This document shows, piece by piece, positions 43,554-51,054 of a DNA stretch of 64,000 nt. This DNA comes from Verrucomicrobiia bacterium. GTDB taxonomy: Bacteria; Verrucomicrobiota; Verrucomicrobiia; Limisphaerales; JADLHS01. How positions within the stretch are numbered: position 1 is the first letter of the stretch; each line of letters starts with the position of its first letter. The position numbers and the translations under genes were made by a program. Location of the stretch: contig JAMLJH010000002.1 in NCBI GenBank assembly GCA_023953615.1, forward strand, positions 832,592-896,591, given 5' to 3'. The notes under the pieces were generated by a model. It saw only the letters and a program-made list of their open reading frames with translations, was not told the origin of the DNA and did not search any database.

Positions 43554-44303
43554 ATGAACTCACTCTTGGCGGAATTTATCGGCACCATGCTGTTGGTCAC
43601 CTTCGGCAACGGCGTGGTGGCCAACGTCGTGTTGGCGCGCACCAAAGGTTTCAACAGCGGCTGGATCGTCATCACGGCGGGCTGGGGATTGGCGGTGTTT
43701 GTGGGAGTGTTTTGCGCGCAGGAATTCAGCGGCGCGCACTTGAACCCCGCCGTCACCGTCGCCATGGCCGCGGCGGAGAAATTTGCCTGGACGGAAGTGC
43801 CCGGTTATCTGCTGGCGCAACTGCTCGGTGGGCTGGTGGGCGGGATGCTTGTCTTTTGTTTTTATCGGGAGCACTTCAAAGCTTCGAACGACGCGGACGC
43901 CAAGCTGGCCTGTTTTTGCACCGCGCCGAACATCCGGAAAATTTCGCAGGCGTTTTTCTGCGAACTCATCGGCACGTTCATGCTGGTGTTTCCCGTTTTC
44001 CTGATGGTCGGGGCGAAAGCCAAACTGCCGTCCGCATCCGATGAAGTTCTGATCGGGTTGGGCACGCTGGGGGCCGTGCCGGTGGCGCTGGTGGTGTTCG
44101 CCATCGGCTTGTCGCTGGGCGGCACCACGGGATATGCCATCAATCCGGTGCGCGATCTCGGTCCGCGGCTGGCGCACGCAATCCTGCCGGTGCCGGGCAA
44201 ACGCGATAGTGATTGGGGCTACGCCTGGGTGCCGGTCATTGCGCCGTTGGTCGGCGGCTTGCTGGCGGCGCTGGTTTATCGCCTGATCATCCCCACCGTT
44301 TAG
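43554..44303 (+). CDS. glpF: glycerol facilitator (aquaglyceroporin, MIP family)
   Basis: A 249-residue six-helix channel. The first half-helix motif is SGAHLNPAVTVAMA. The second is INPVRDLGPRLAHA, i.e. NPV instead of NPA, but with the aspartate after NPxR that marks glycerol-type channels. Loop insertions and the C-terminal helix are of GlpF length. It lies directly after glpK. Confidence 0.95.
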   Translation: MNSLLAEFIGTMLLVTFGNGVVANVVLARTKGFNSGWIVITAGWGLAVFVGVFCAQEFSGAHLNPAVTVAMAAAEKFAWTEVPGYLLAQLLGGLVGGMLVFCFYREHFKASNDADAKLACFCTAPNIRKISQAFFCELIGTFMLVFPVFLMVGAKAKLPSASDEVLIGLGTLGAVPVALVVFAIGLSLGGTTGYAINPVRDLGPRLAHAILPVPGKRDSDWGYAWVPVIAPLVGGLLAALVYRLIIPTV

Positions 44304-44339
44304 AGCGGATTAAATAAAGCCGTGGCCGCTTGATTTTTT
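44304..44339 (+). terminator. weak terminator after glpF
   Basis: AGCGG (44304-44308) pairs with CCGCT (44326-44330) and six T residues follow (44334-44339). The loop is long, so strength is uncertain. Confidence 0.4.
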
Positions 44340-44486
44340 CCTTTATAGCAGCGGGCTTCTCAACCTCAAGCCAAGCGTTGGGGTCAAACGGACGACTGCC
44401 CTGGGTTCGAGGCGGGCACCAACGCGGCAGCGTCTTGGACTGCGGCAGTCCGCTGCCGCTGTGGAATCATCGGCCCGCGACGGAAA

Positions 44487-44697
44487 AGCGGCAGAAGCCT
44501 GCCGCAGTCCAAAACCTCGCGGGCAGAGGCGCCATTCCCCATCCGGACCCCACCTTCATTGGGTTACAACCGCCAGCTCGGTCCGGAGAATCATTGGCAA
44601 CGGAATAAAGACCGAGGCGTTCCCGGAGCGCGGACGGTCTCCGTCCGCAGCGCGTGAACGGGAAGCTCGGCTTTGCGGATCAATCAACACCTTCTGG
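44487..44697. repeat. 210 bp intergenic direct repeat, copy 1
   Basis: Matches 44804-45013 with few differences. Contains the hairpins GCGGCAG AAGC CTGCCGC and GCGGACGG TCT CCGTCCGC (44630-44648). The 790 bases between glpF and the first fibre gene hold these repeats plus another palindrome (GCGGCAG TCCG CTGCCGC near 44443); no real gene is seen. Confidence 0.85.
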
Positions 44698-44803
44698 TCT
44701 GGCGCCGCGCTGCGGGCGCGGGACTGCCCGCGCTCCGTTCCCAGCACCAGCGGCGCGGCATCTGTGTGGAAACTCACCCGCAACAAATCACAAGCTCCAT
44801 AGG

Positions 44804-45013
44804 AGCGGCAGAAGCCTGCCGCAGTCCAAAACCTCGCGGACAGAGGCGCCATTCCCCATCCGGACTCCACCTTCATTGGGTTACAACTGCCAGCTCGGTC
44901 CGGAGAATCGTTGGCAACGGAATAAAGACCGAGGCGTTCCCGGAGCGCGGACGGTCTCCGTCCGCAGCGCGTGAACCGGAAGCTCGGCTTGCGGTTCAAT
45001 CAACGCCTTCTGG
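44804..45013. repeat. 210 bp intergenic direct repeat, copy 2
   Basis: Second copy, offset 317 bases from the first, with a one-base deletion near its end. The TCT-loop palindrome is at 44947-44965. Confidence 0.85.
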
Positions 45014-45092
45014 CGCGCTTTCGTTGCTGAGAAATTGCTTGATCGGCGGTTATTTTTGCTCCAATTAACCCCTCGTCAACTTTCACAACCTT

Positions 45093-47105
45093 ATGAAAAT
45101 AAAACAACTCCATTTCTTAACGGTGCTTGGTCTGATCGGCCTGACTGCGACAGTCAGTTGGGCCCAAGGCACGGCGTTCACGTATCAAGGGCGGCTGAAC
45201 AGCGGCGGCACACCCTTTAACGGCAATGCCGAATTTCAAGCGACGCTCTGGACCGCAGCTACGGGCGGGACGCAAGTGGCGGCCAACAACCCGACCGCTG
45301 TGGTGGTGGGCGTGACCAACGGCCTGTTCACGTTACCATTGGATTTTGGCGCGCAGTTTTCCGGGGCGGGCCGGTGGCTGCAATTGGAAGTGCGCACCAG
45401 CATTGGAGCGTTCACCACCTTGACTCCGCGCCAGACACTGACGCCCACGCCCTATGCCCTCACGGCGGCGGGGCTTTCCGGCTCGCTACCCGCCGCGCAG
45501 TTGAGCGGTGCGATTGCCAACGCCAATCTGCCCGCCAGCCCGACCTTTGCGGGAACAGTCGTCGCCAGTACTTTTTCCGGCAATGGCGCGAACCTGACGA
45601 ACGTGAACGCCGTTACGTTGAACGGCTTGAACAGCGCGAGCTTCTGGCGGGCGACGGGCAACGCGGGCACGACGCCGGGCAACCAATTCATCGGCACGAC
45701 AGACGATCAGCCACTGGAGTTCAAGGTGAACGGAATAAGGGCGTTGCGACTTGAACCTGGAACGATGATCGACGGTGCGCCGAATGTGATTGGCGGTTCG
45801 CCCCGCAACTTTGTCGCGCCGGGCGTCGTTGGGGCGACCATTGCCGGGGGTGGCGCGACCAATTACTATGGCTTGGCTTACACCAATTCAGTCAGGGCGG
45901 ATTTTGGCGCGATTGGTGGCGGCCTTCAGAACACGATTCAGACCAACGCCGACAATTCCACCATCAGCGGCGGCTATAACAACACGATTCAGACCAACGC
46001 ATATTACTCCACCATTGGCGGTGGGTACTACAACACGATTCAGACCAACGCATATTACTCCACCATTGGCGGTGGGTACTACAACACGATTCAGACCAAC
46101 GCAGCTTACGCCACCATTAGCGGCGGGCTTTACAACACGATTCAGGCTAATGTTTATCGCTCCACCATTGGCGGCGGTTGGGCTAACACGATTCAGACCA
46201 ACACCGCCGCGGCCACCATTGGCGGCGGCTATAACAACACGATTCAGCCCAACGCCTATGAGTCCACCATTGGTGGTGGTCGAAACAACACGATTCAGGC
46301 CAACGGTTTCTACGCCACCATTCCCGGCGGTTACGATAATAGCGCCGTCAGCTATGCCTTTGCGGCGGGCACACGGGCCAAGGCTAATCACTCTGGTGCG
46401 TTCGTCTGGGCGGATGCGCAAAGTGGGGCTTTTTCCTCGACCGCCCCCGATGAGTTCAACATCCGCGCGCAAAACGGGGTGCGAATTCAGAGCAATAAAG
46501 GCATCCATTTGAATGCGCAGGATGCGCCGATGATTGTGCGGGACTGGAACCCCTTCGCGGCCAATGCGCCTGGCGGCAAGGCGGGTATCGGTCGCTGGGG
46601 GCTGTTTATGGAACCGACTTATTTGACGATGGGGATTCCGGCCGAAGACATTCCGGGTCGCACGTTCCGAGTATCCAAGTACAACACCAACGGGACGGCC
46701 ACCGCCCTGATGACCGTGAACCAAGCCGGGGCTGTCACGGCCCAGTCGTTCAATCCGTCGAGTGACCGGCATTTGAAGGAGAACTTCGAGGCGGTGTCAC
46801 CGGAGGAGGTGTTGGCGAAGGTGGCGGCGTTACCGATCAGCCGCTGGAATTTCAAGGGCGAGACCGAGACGGTGCACGTCGGGCCGATGGCGCAGGATTT
46901 CCATGCGACGTTTGGGTTGGGTACGGACGACAAACACATCGCCACGGTGGATGCCGACGGCGTGGCGCTGGCCGCCATCCAGGGGTTGAATCGGAAACTG
47001 GAGACGGAAGCCGCCGCATTGCGAACGGAGAACACGGAATTGAAAGCGCGTTTGGAGCGGCTTGAACGACTGTTGCTGGTGCAGACAAGCGGAGGTGCGA
47101 AATGA
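45093..47105 (+). CDS. secreted fibre-like protein with S74 chaperone domain (paralogue 1)
   Basis: A 670-residue exported protein (signal peptide ending near VSWAQG). A conserved N-terminal region (AFTYQGRLNSGG, LTPRQTLTPTPYALTA) precedes eight 17-residue repeats of the type STIGGGYNNTIQTNAYY plus a degenerate cap (residues about 273-424), resembling the beta-roll head repeats of trimeric adhesins. The C-terminus has the intramolecular chaperone (peptidase S74) signatures SDRHLKENF, HVGPMAQDFHATFGLG and DADGVALAAIQGLN, then a coiled coil. S74 domains trimerise fibres and cut themselves off. A paralogue is at 51055-52941. Confidence 0.82.
   Translation: MKIKQLHFLTVLGLIGLTATVSWAQGTAFTYQGRLNSGGTPFNGNAEFQATLWTAATGGTQVAANNPTAVVVGVTNGLFTLPLDFGAQFSGAGRWLQLEVRTSIGAFTTLTPRQTLTPTPYALTAAGLSGSLPAAQLSGAIANANLPASPTFAGTVVASTFSGNGANLTNVNAVTLNGLNSASFWRATGNAGTTPGNQFIGTTDDQPLEFKVNGIRALRLEPGTMIDGAPNVIGGSPRNFVAPGVVGATIAGGGATNYYGLAYTNSVRADFGAIGGGLQNTIQTNADNSTISGGYNNTIQTNAYYSTIGGGYYNTIQTNAYYSTIGGGYYNTIQTNAAYATISGGLYNTIQANVYRSTIGGGWANTIQTNTAAATIGGGYNNTIQPNAYESTIGGGRNNTIQANGFYATIPGGYDNSAVSYAFAAGTRAKANHSGAFVWADAQSGAFSSTAPDEFNIRAQNGVRIQSNKGIHLNAQDAPMIVRDWNPFAANAPGGKAGIGRWGLFMEPTYLTMGIPAEDIPGRTFRVSKYNTNGTATALMTVNQAGAVTAQSFNPSSDRHLKENFEAVSPEEVLAKVAALPISRWNFKGETETVHVGPMAQDFHATFGLGTDDKHIATVDADGVALAAIQGLNRKLETEAAALRTENTELKARLERLERLLLVQTSGGAK
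45909..46365 (+). repeat. 51 bp coding tandem repeats (eight units plus cap)
   Basis: Each unit encodes [SA]TIGGGxxNTIQxNAxx. Two neighbouring units (45999-46100 region) are nearly identical in DNA, which favours copy-number change. Confidence 0.85.
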
Positions 47106-47146
47106 AAACCCGAGGATGGAGGATGGAAGTGAGCGGCTTGGCCTGA
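47102..47146 (+). pseudogene. relic of the small secreted protein gene that follows paralogue 2
   Basis: ATG 47102 overlaps the stop of the fibre gene exactly as the gene at 52938 overlaps paralogue 2. The first 14 bases (ATGAAAACCCGAGG) are the same and similarity goes on through GATGGAAG, but the frame ends after 14 codons. It indicates that the two-gene unit was duplicated and this copy lost its second gene. Confidence 0.55.
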
Positions 47147-47218
47147 GCTGTTTTCGACCTCCTGCCGGTCACTGTAGTTATAGGAGTAACCAGTAGTTAA
47201 AGCACAATTGTGAGATCT

Positions 47219-48085
47219 ATGAATAAAAATTGGATAGCGTCAGCTCTTACCTTGGCCCTGGGCTTAGCCGTCGGCCTTCAACCTTCGGCCTTGTTGGCTC
47301 AAGGCAGCCTTACGCCGCCGGGCGCGCCGGCGCCGACGATGAAGACACTCGACCAAATTGAGGCGCGCACGCCGGTGGATGCGGCACATACCTCTGGGGA
47401 CAGTTTAAGTTTGTTCATCATCCGCACCCCAGGCGCGTATTATCTGACCACCAATATTGTCGGCGTTGCCAATCAACGGGGCATTGAGATCCGCGCTAAT
47501 AATGTCACTCTGGATCTGAACGGTTTTACCTTGATGGGCGTTTCCAATGCCGCCAGTGGAATTTTAGTCGTTGATACTTGCACCAATGTCACCATCCGCA
47601 ACGGCATGTTAAGTGGATGGGGTAACGGTTTTCATGCCATTCGCGGTCTGGGACAAAATCTCACATTGGAGCGGTTGAGTGTCATCGGCAACAGTTTCGG
47701 CCTCATGAGCAGCGGAGGCGATATCATCCGCGATTGTTTGGTCAGCGGCAATCAACGCGATGGCATTGATGTGTTTGGTTCCCATTCGTTGGTCGCGAAC
47801 AACAACGTGACCCAAAACAATCTTCAAGCCGGACCGGGCAACGCGAGCCTCTGTGTTATAGGCTCCAATAATCGAATCGAAGGCAATCATGTGGTCGGGG
47901 CGGGGGAAGGATTTGGGATTCTGTGTAACTTCGGAAATTATACCAACAATATCTTCATCAAAAACTCGGTTGTCGGTAACGGCGCAAACAACTACTCGAT
48001 CACTTCTGGGAATATCGTCGGCCCATTCCTCGATACCGTGGGCACCATTACCAATTCCAATCCTTGGGCGAATTTCTCCTTCTGA
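47219..48085 (+). CDS. secreted beta-helix protein (paralogue 1 of 3)
   Basis: A 288-residue exported protein. After the signal peptide comes the motif GSLTPPGAPAPTMKTLDQIE and RTPVDA, shared by the three paralogues. The remainder is right-handed parallel beta-helix: YYLTTNIVG, VTLDLNGFTLMG, CTNVTIRNGMLSG, LERLSVIGNSFG and SLVANNNVTQNN. Such folds bind or cleave polysaccharides or serve as structural rods; no catalytic set is clear. ATG 47219 is preferred over GTG 47210. Confidence 0.78.
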   Translation: MNKNWIASALTLALGLAVGLQPSALLAQGSLTPPGAPAPTMKTLDQIEARTPVDAAHTSGDSLSLFIIRTPGAYYLTTNIVGVANQRGIEIRANNVTLDLNGFTLMGVSNAASGILVVDTCTNVTIRNGMLSGWGNGFHAIRGLGQNLTLERLSVIGNSFGLMSSGGDIIRDCLVSGNQRDGIDVFGSHSLVANNNVTQNNLQAGPGNASLCVIGSNNRIEGNHVVGAGEGFGILCNFGNYTNNIFIKNSVVGNGANNYSITSGNIVGPFLDTVGTITNSNPWANFSF

Positions 48086-48124
48086 AGCACCAAAAGTCAC
48101 AAAACAATACCTGCAAAAATCATT

Positions 48125-49171
48125 ATGAAAATCACATCCCCACTCTCGATCGCCAGCCTCGTGTTGGGCTTGACCGTCAGCCTTCAACCTACGACGCTGA
48201 TGGCTCAAGGCCCGCTCACGCCGCCGGGCGGACCGGCGCCAACCATGCGGACGTTGACGCAAATCGAACCGCGCACGCCCATTTCGTCCGCGCCTGTGAC
48301 GCTGAGCATACCCGGCTCGTATTATCTGACGACCAATCTCACGGTCAGTAGTGGAAATGCCATCACCATTGCCACCAATGGCGTCACGCTCGATTTAAAC
48401 GGATTCTCCATTACGTCCATTGCGCCGGGCGCCACGGGCATCGGCATCCTTTTGAGTGGTGGACTGCGCAATGTCACCGTCTTGAATGGTCACATTCAAG
48501 GCGGCGTCACCAACAATGCCGGCACGTATAACGGGCCGGGATTTGGATACGGAATCATGTTTGCCGTCCCGCCTCCGATGAACGTTCGTGTAGCGGGCGT
48601 CTCGGTGTCGGGCTGTCTCTTTGATGGCATTGATCTTGGCACTAACGACACGACCGTGGTGGAGGGTTGCACGGTACGCACGGTGGGAAATATCGGAATC
48701 TCTGCCGCGATGGTTAAAAACTCGGTGGCGCTTGGTTGTGGCGGATACGGGATCAATGGGAAACAGGTTTCGGATAGCCGTGGGGAAAGCGTTGGCGTTG
48801 TTGCCGGAATTCTTGCTGACATTGCCCAAAACTGCTATGGGAGCAGCCAATCCGGTTATGGCCTTTACGCCTACAGGACGGCTCAGAACTGCTATGGCTA
48901 TAGCACTAACAGTCACGGTCTGTTCGGCGGGTCCGCTCAAAATTGCTACGGTGAGAGCGGTGGGGACGGTTTCGGACTGGATAGCTACATGGCCAACAAC
49001 TGCCGCGGCTACACCGTAAGCGGTATCGGGCTCCGCTGCATCAATGGTGTCGCAACGGCCTGTTTTGGTAGCAGCACATCATCACTCGGTCTGAGCGCCA
49101 GGATCGGCATTGGTAGTATCGGTGTGGGAACGCCGCCTGATAGTGTGCTGTACAAATACAACATGCCCTGA
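48125..49171 (+). CDS. secreted beta-helix protein (paralogue 2 of 3)
   Basis: A 348-residue relative of its neighbours with signal peptide, GPLTPPGGPAPTMRTLTQIE and RTPIS, then beta-helix coils (SYYLTTNLTV, VTLDLNGFSI, RNVTVLNGHIQGG). Its C-terminal third has about four repeats of the type AQNCYGxSxxxGxGL, a second repeat family with regularly placed cysteines (NCYG, NNCRGY, ACFGS). It starts 39 bases after the previous stop. Confidence 0.78.
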   Translation: MKITSPLSIASLVLGLTVSLQPTTLMAQGPLTPPGGPAPTMRTLTQIEPRTPISSAPVTLSIPGSYYLTTNLTVSSGNAITIATNGVTLDLNGFSITSIAPGATGIGILLSGGLRNVTVLNGHIQGGVTNNAGTYNGPGFGYGIMFAVPPPMNVRVAGVSVSGCLFDGIDLGTNDTTVVEGCTVRTVGNIGISAAMVKNSVALGCGGYGINGKQVSDSRGESVGVVAGILADIAQNCYGSSQSGYGLYAYRTAQNCYGYSTNSHGLFGGSAQNCYGESGGDGFGLDSYMANNCRGYTVSGIGLRCINGVATACFGSSTSSLGLSARIGIGSIGVGTPPDSVLYKYNMP

Positions 49172-49224
49172 GCGAGTGCCGATTTACGATTTACGAATTC
49201 AACCGATCGAAAACTCTGAAAACC

Positions 49225-50073
49225 ATGAACACAAAACATCTACCTCCAACCGCCAGCCTCGTGCTGTGCTTAACCATCAGCCTTGCACCGGCGAACTTGT
49301 TCGCCCAAGGCACTCTCACCCCGCCGGGCGCGCCCGCGCCGACGATGAGGACGCTGACGCAAATCGAACCGCGCACGCCGGTTGCCGGCGGGATGACTGG
49401 GAACGGCCTTCTCCTCACTGGACCCGGCTCGTACTACCTTACCGGTAATGTGACTTTGACCAATGATAACAGCTCTGCCATTTACCTTTACGGAAACAAT
49501 ATTTCGCTCGATCTCAACGGGTTCTCAGTCATCAACGGACGCACCAACACCAGTAATACCACCGGCATCTCGGCTCATTGGTCAGGTGGACAGACTAATG
49601 TCAGCGTTCGCAACGGATGGGTCGTGGGTTTTGATGCCGGCGTCGTACTGAGCGCCACGCAATCCCTCATCGAGGATTTGACCATTACGGACAGCCACAT
49701 GCGCGGAATTAACGTGTTAGGCAATAATGGTTCGAACTTCGTTACCATCATTCGCCGCAATGTCATTTTGAACACCGACTTGAATCGCAGCGGTTTTCCG
49801 AATAATCCCGCCACGGCGATCCTCACGCAAGACGCCAGCGGAATCATTGAAGCCAACACCATCAGCGGACTTATCGGACTGTCTGGTAATTCCAATCTCA
49901 ACGGCCGTGGCATTGTCATCCAGGGAGGTAAACACATGTTGCTGCTGAACAACCGGATCAGCGTGGCCGACGTGGGTATCCAAATGAATTCAGTTTCCCG
50001 TTACCGTGATAATGTAACGGCGGCGGTAACCACGGCCTATACGGGCGGTACTAATCTCGGTAATAATCAGTGA
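49225..50073 (+). CDS. secreted beta-helix protein (paralogue 3 of 3)
   Basis: A 282-residue member of the same family: signal peptide, GTLTPPGAPAPTMRTLTQIE and RTPVAG, SYYLTGNVTL, ISLDLNGFSV, NVSVRNGWVVG, and coils to the end. It lies 53 bases after paralogue 2. The three paralogues have diverged well beyond the shared N-terminal motif, which may be a sorting or assembly signal. Confidence 0.78.
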   Translation: MNTKHLPPTASLVLCLTISLAPANLFAQGTLTPPGAPAPTMRTLTQIEPRTPVAGGMTGNGLLLTGPGSYYLTGNVTLTNDNSSAIYLYGNNISLDLNGFSVINGRTNTSNTTGISAHWSGGQTNVSVRNGWVVGFDAGVVLSATQSLIEDLTITDSHMRGINVLGNNGSNFVTIIRRNVILNTDLNRSGFPNNPATAILTQDASGIIEANTISGLIGLSGNSNLNGRGIVIQGGKHMLLLNNRISVADVGIQMNSVSRYRDNVTAAVTTAYTGGTNLGNNQ

Positions 50074-50120
50074 CCAACTTGCAACGAATCATCTTAAGCT
50101 CTGTGATCGAACGAAATAAT

Positions 50121-51017
50121 ATGAAGAGAAATTTTCTGTCCTCCACGACGGGTCTTCTGTTTGGGCTGGCTTGCTGCCTGTTTCCGGCCGCCTTCTTGCA
50201 CGCCGCTTCGACGATCAACCCGGTCAACCAGCACGCCTACGCCGCCAATCTCGGCTGGATCAACGCCTACGCCAACGGCACCCACGGCGCGGTCATTGGC
50301 GAATATGTCTGTTCGGGCTACCTCTACGCCGCCAATGTGGGTTGGATTCATCTGGGCAGCGGCAGCCCCGCCAACGGCATCCAATACCAGAACAACTCCG
50401 CCACCGACTACGGCGTCAACTGTGACGCCTTCGGTAAATTGGCCGGTTACGCCTACGCCGCCAACCTCGGGTGGCTCAACTTTGAACAGACCTACGGCCA
50501 GCCGCGGGTGGACTTGCGCACCGGTAACCTGAGCGGCGCGATCTGGAGCGCCAACTGCGGGTGGATCAGCCTCAGCAACGCCGTGGCGCGGGTGCAGACC
50601 GACCACCTCGCTCCCGGTGCGGACACCGACGGCGACGGCCTGGCGGATGCGTGGGAGTTGAGCCAGTTCGGGAATCTGACCACGGCCAACGCGACGAGCG
50701 ATTACGACGGCGACGGGGCATCGGACCAGAACGAATACCTGGCGGGCACGAATCCCAAGGATGCGAACGACAAACTGGTGATCACCAGCACGATGTTTGC
50801 GGCGGGCGGCACGAACGTGGATCTGACCTGGCAAAGTCAGATGACTCGGTTTTACTACGTGGAGAAGGCTTTGGGCTTATCCGGCGGCGGGTGGTTGGAC
50901 AGCGGTTTGGGACTGATCACGCCGGATGCGGGATTGAGCACGAGCCGCACGTTTGCGGACACAAACGCACCAAACCGTTTTTACCGGGTGAAAGCCGTGC
51001 GTCCTTTGACTCCTTAA
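50121..51017 (+). CDS. secreted GW-repeat protein with calcium-binding loops
   Basis: A 298-residue exported protein. Four repeats of the form AYAANLGWI (also LYAANVGWI, AYAANLGWL, IWSANCGWI) fill residues 38-150. Two EF-hand/thrombospondin type 3-like calcium loops follow (DTDGDGLADAWE, DYDGDGASDQNEYLAGTNP). The C-terminal module contains FYYVEKAL and ends in RFYRVKAVR, a form of the terminal element common on exported proteins of this phylum. ATG 50121 is preferred over GTG 50070, which would overlap the previous stop. Confidence 0.75.
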   Translation: MKRNFLSSTTGLLFGLACCLFPAAFLHAASTINPVNQHAYAANLGWINAYANGTHGAVIGEYVCSGYLYAANVGWIHLGSGSPANGIQYQNNSATDYGVNCDAFGKLAGYAYAANLGWLNFEQTYGQPRVDLRTGNLSGAIWSANCGWISLSNAVARVQTDHLAPGADTDGDGLADAWELSQFGNLTTANATSDYDGDGASDQNEYLAGTNPKDANDKLVITSTMFAAGGTNVDLTWQSQMTRFYYVEKALGLSGGGWLDSGLGLITPDAGLSTSRTFADTNAPNRFYRVKAVRPLTP

Positions 51018-51054
51018 GATTTAGCCAGACCAACAGCATCAAATCACAAAATCC

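Noticed and set aside
44556..44999. Open frames on both strands between glpF and the first fibre gene
   Set aside because: They follow the two 210 bp repeats, repeat their own sequence and have no ribosome binding sites or family features.
45909..46365. Possible CRISPR-like array
   Set aside because: The 51 bp periodicity is in frame and encodes a regular 17-residue protein repeat with no separate spacers.
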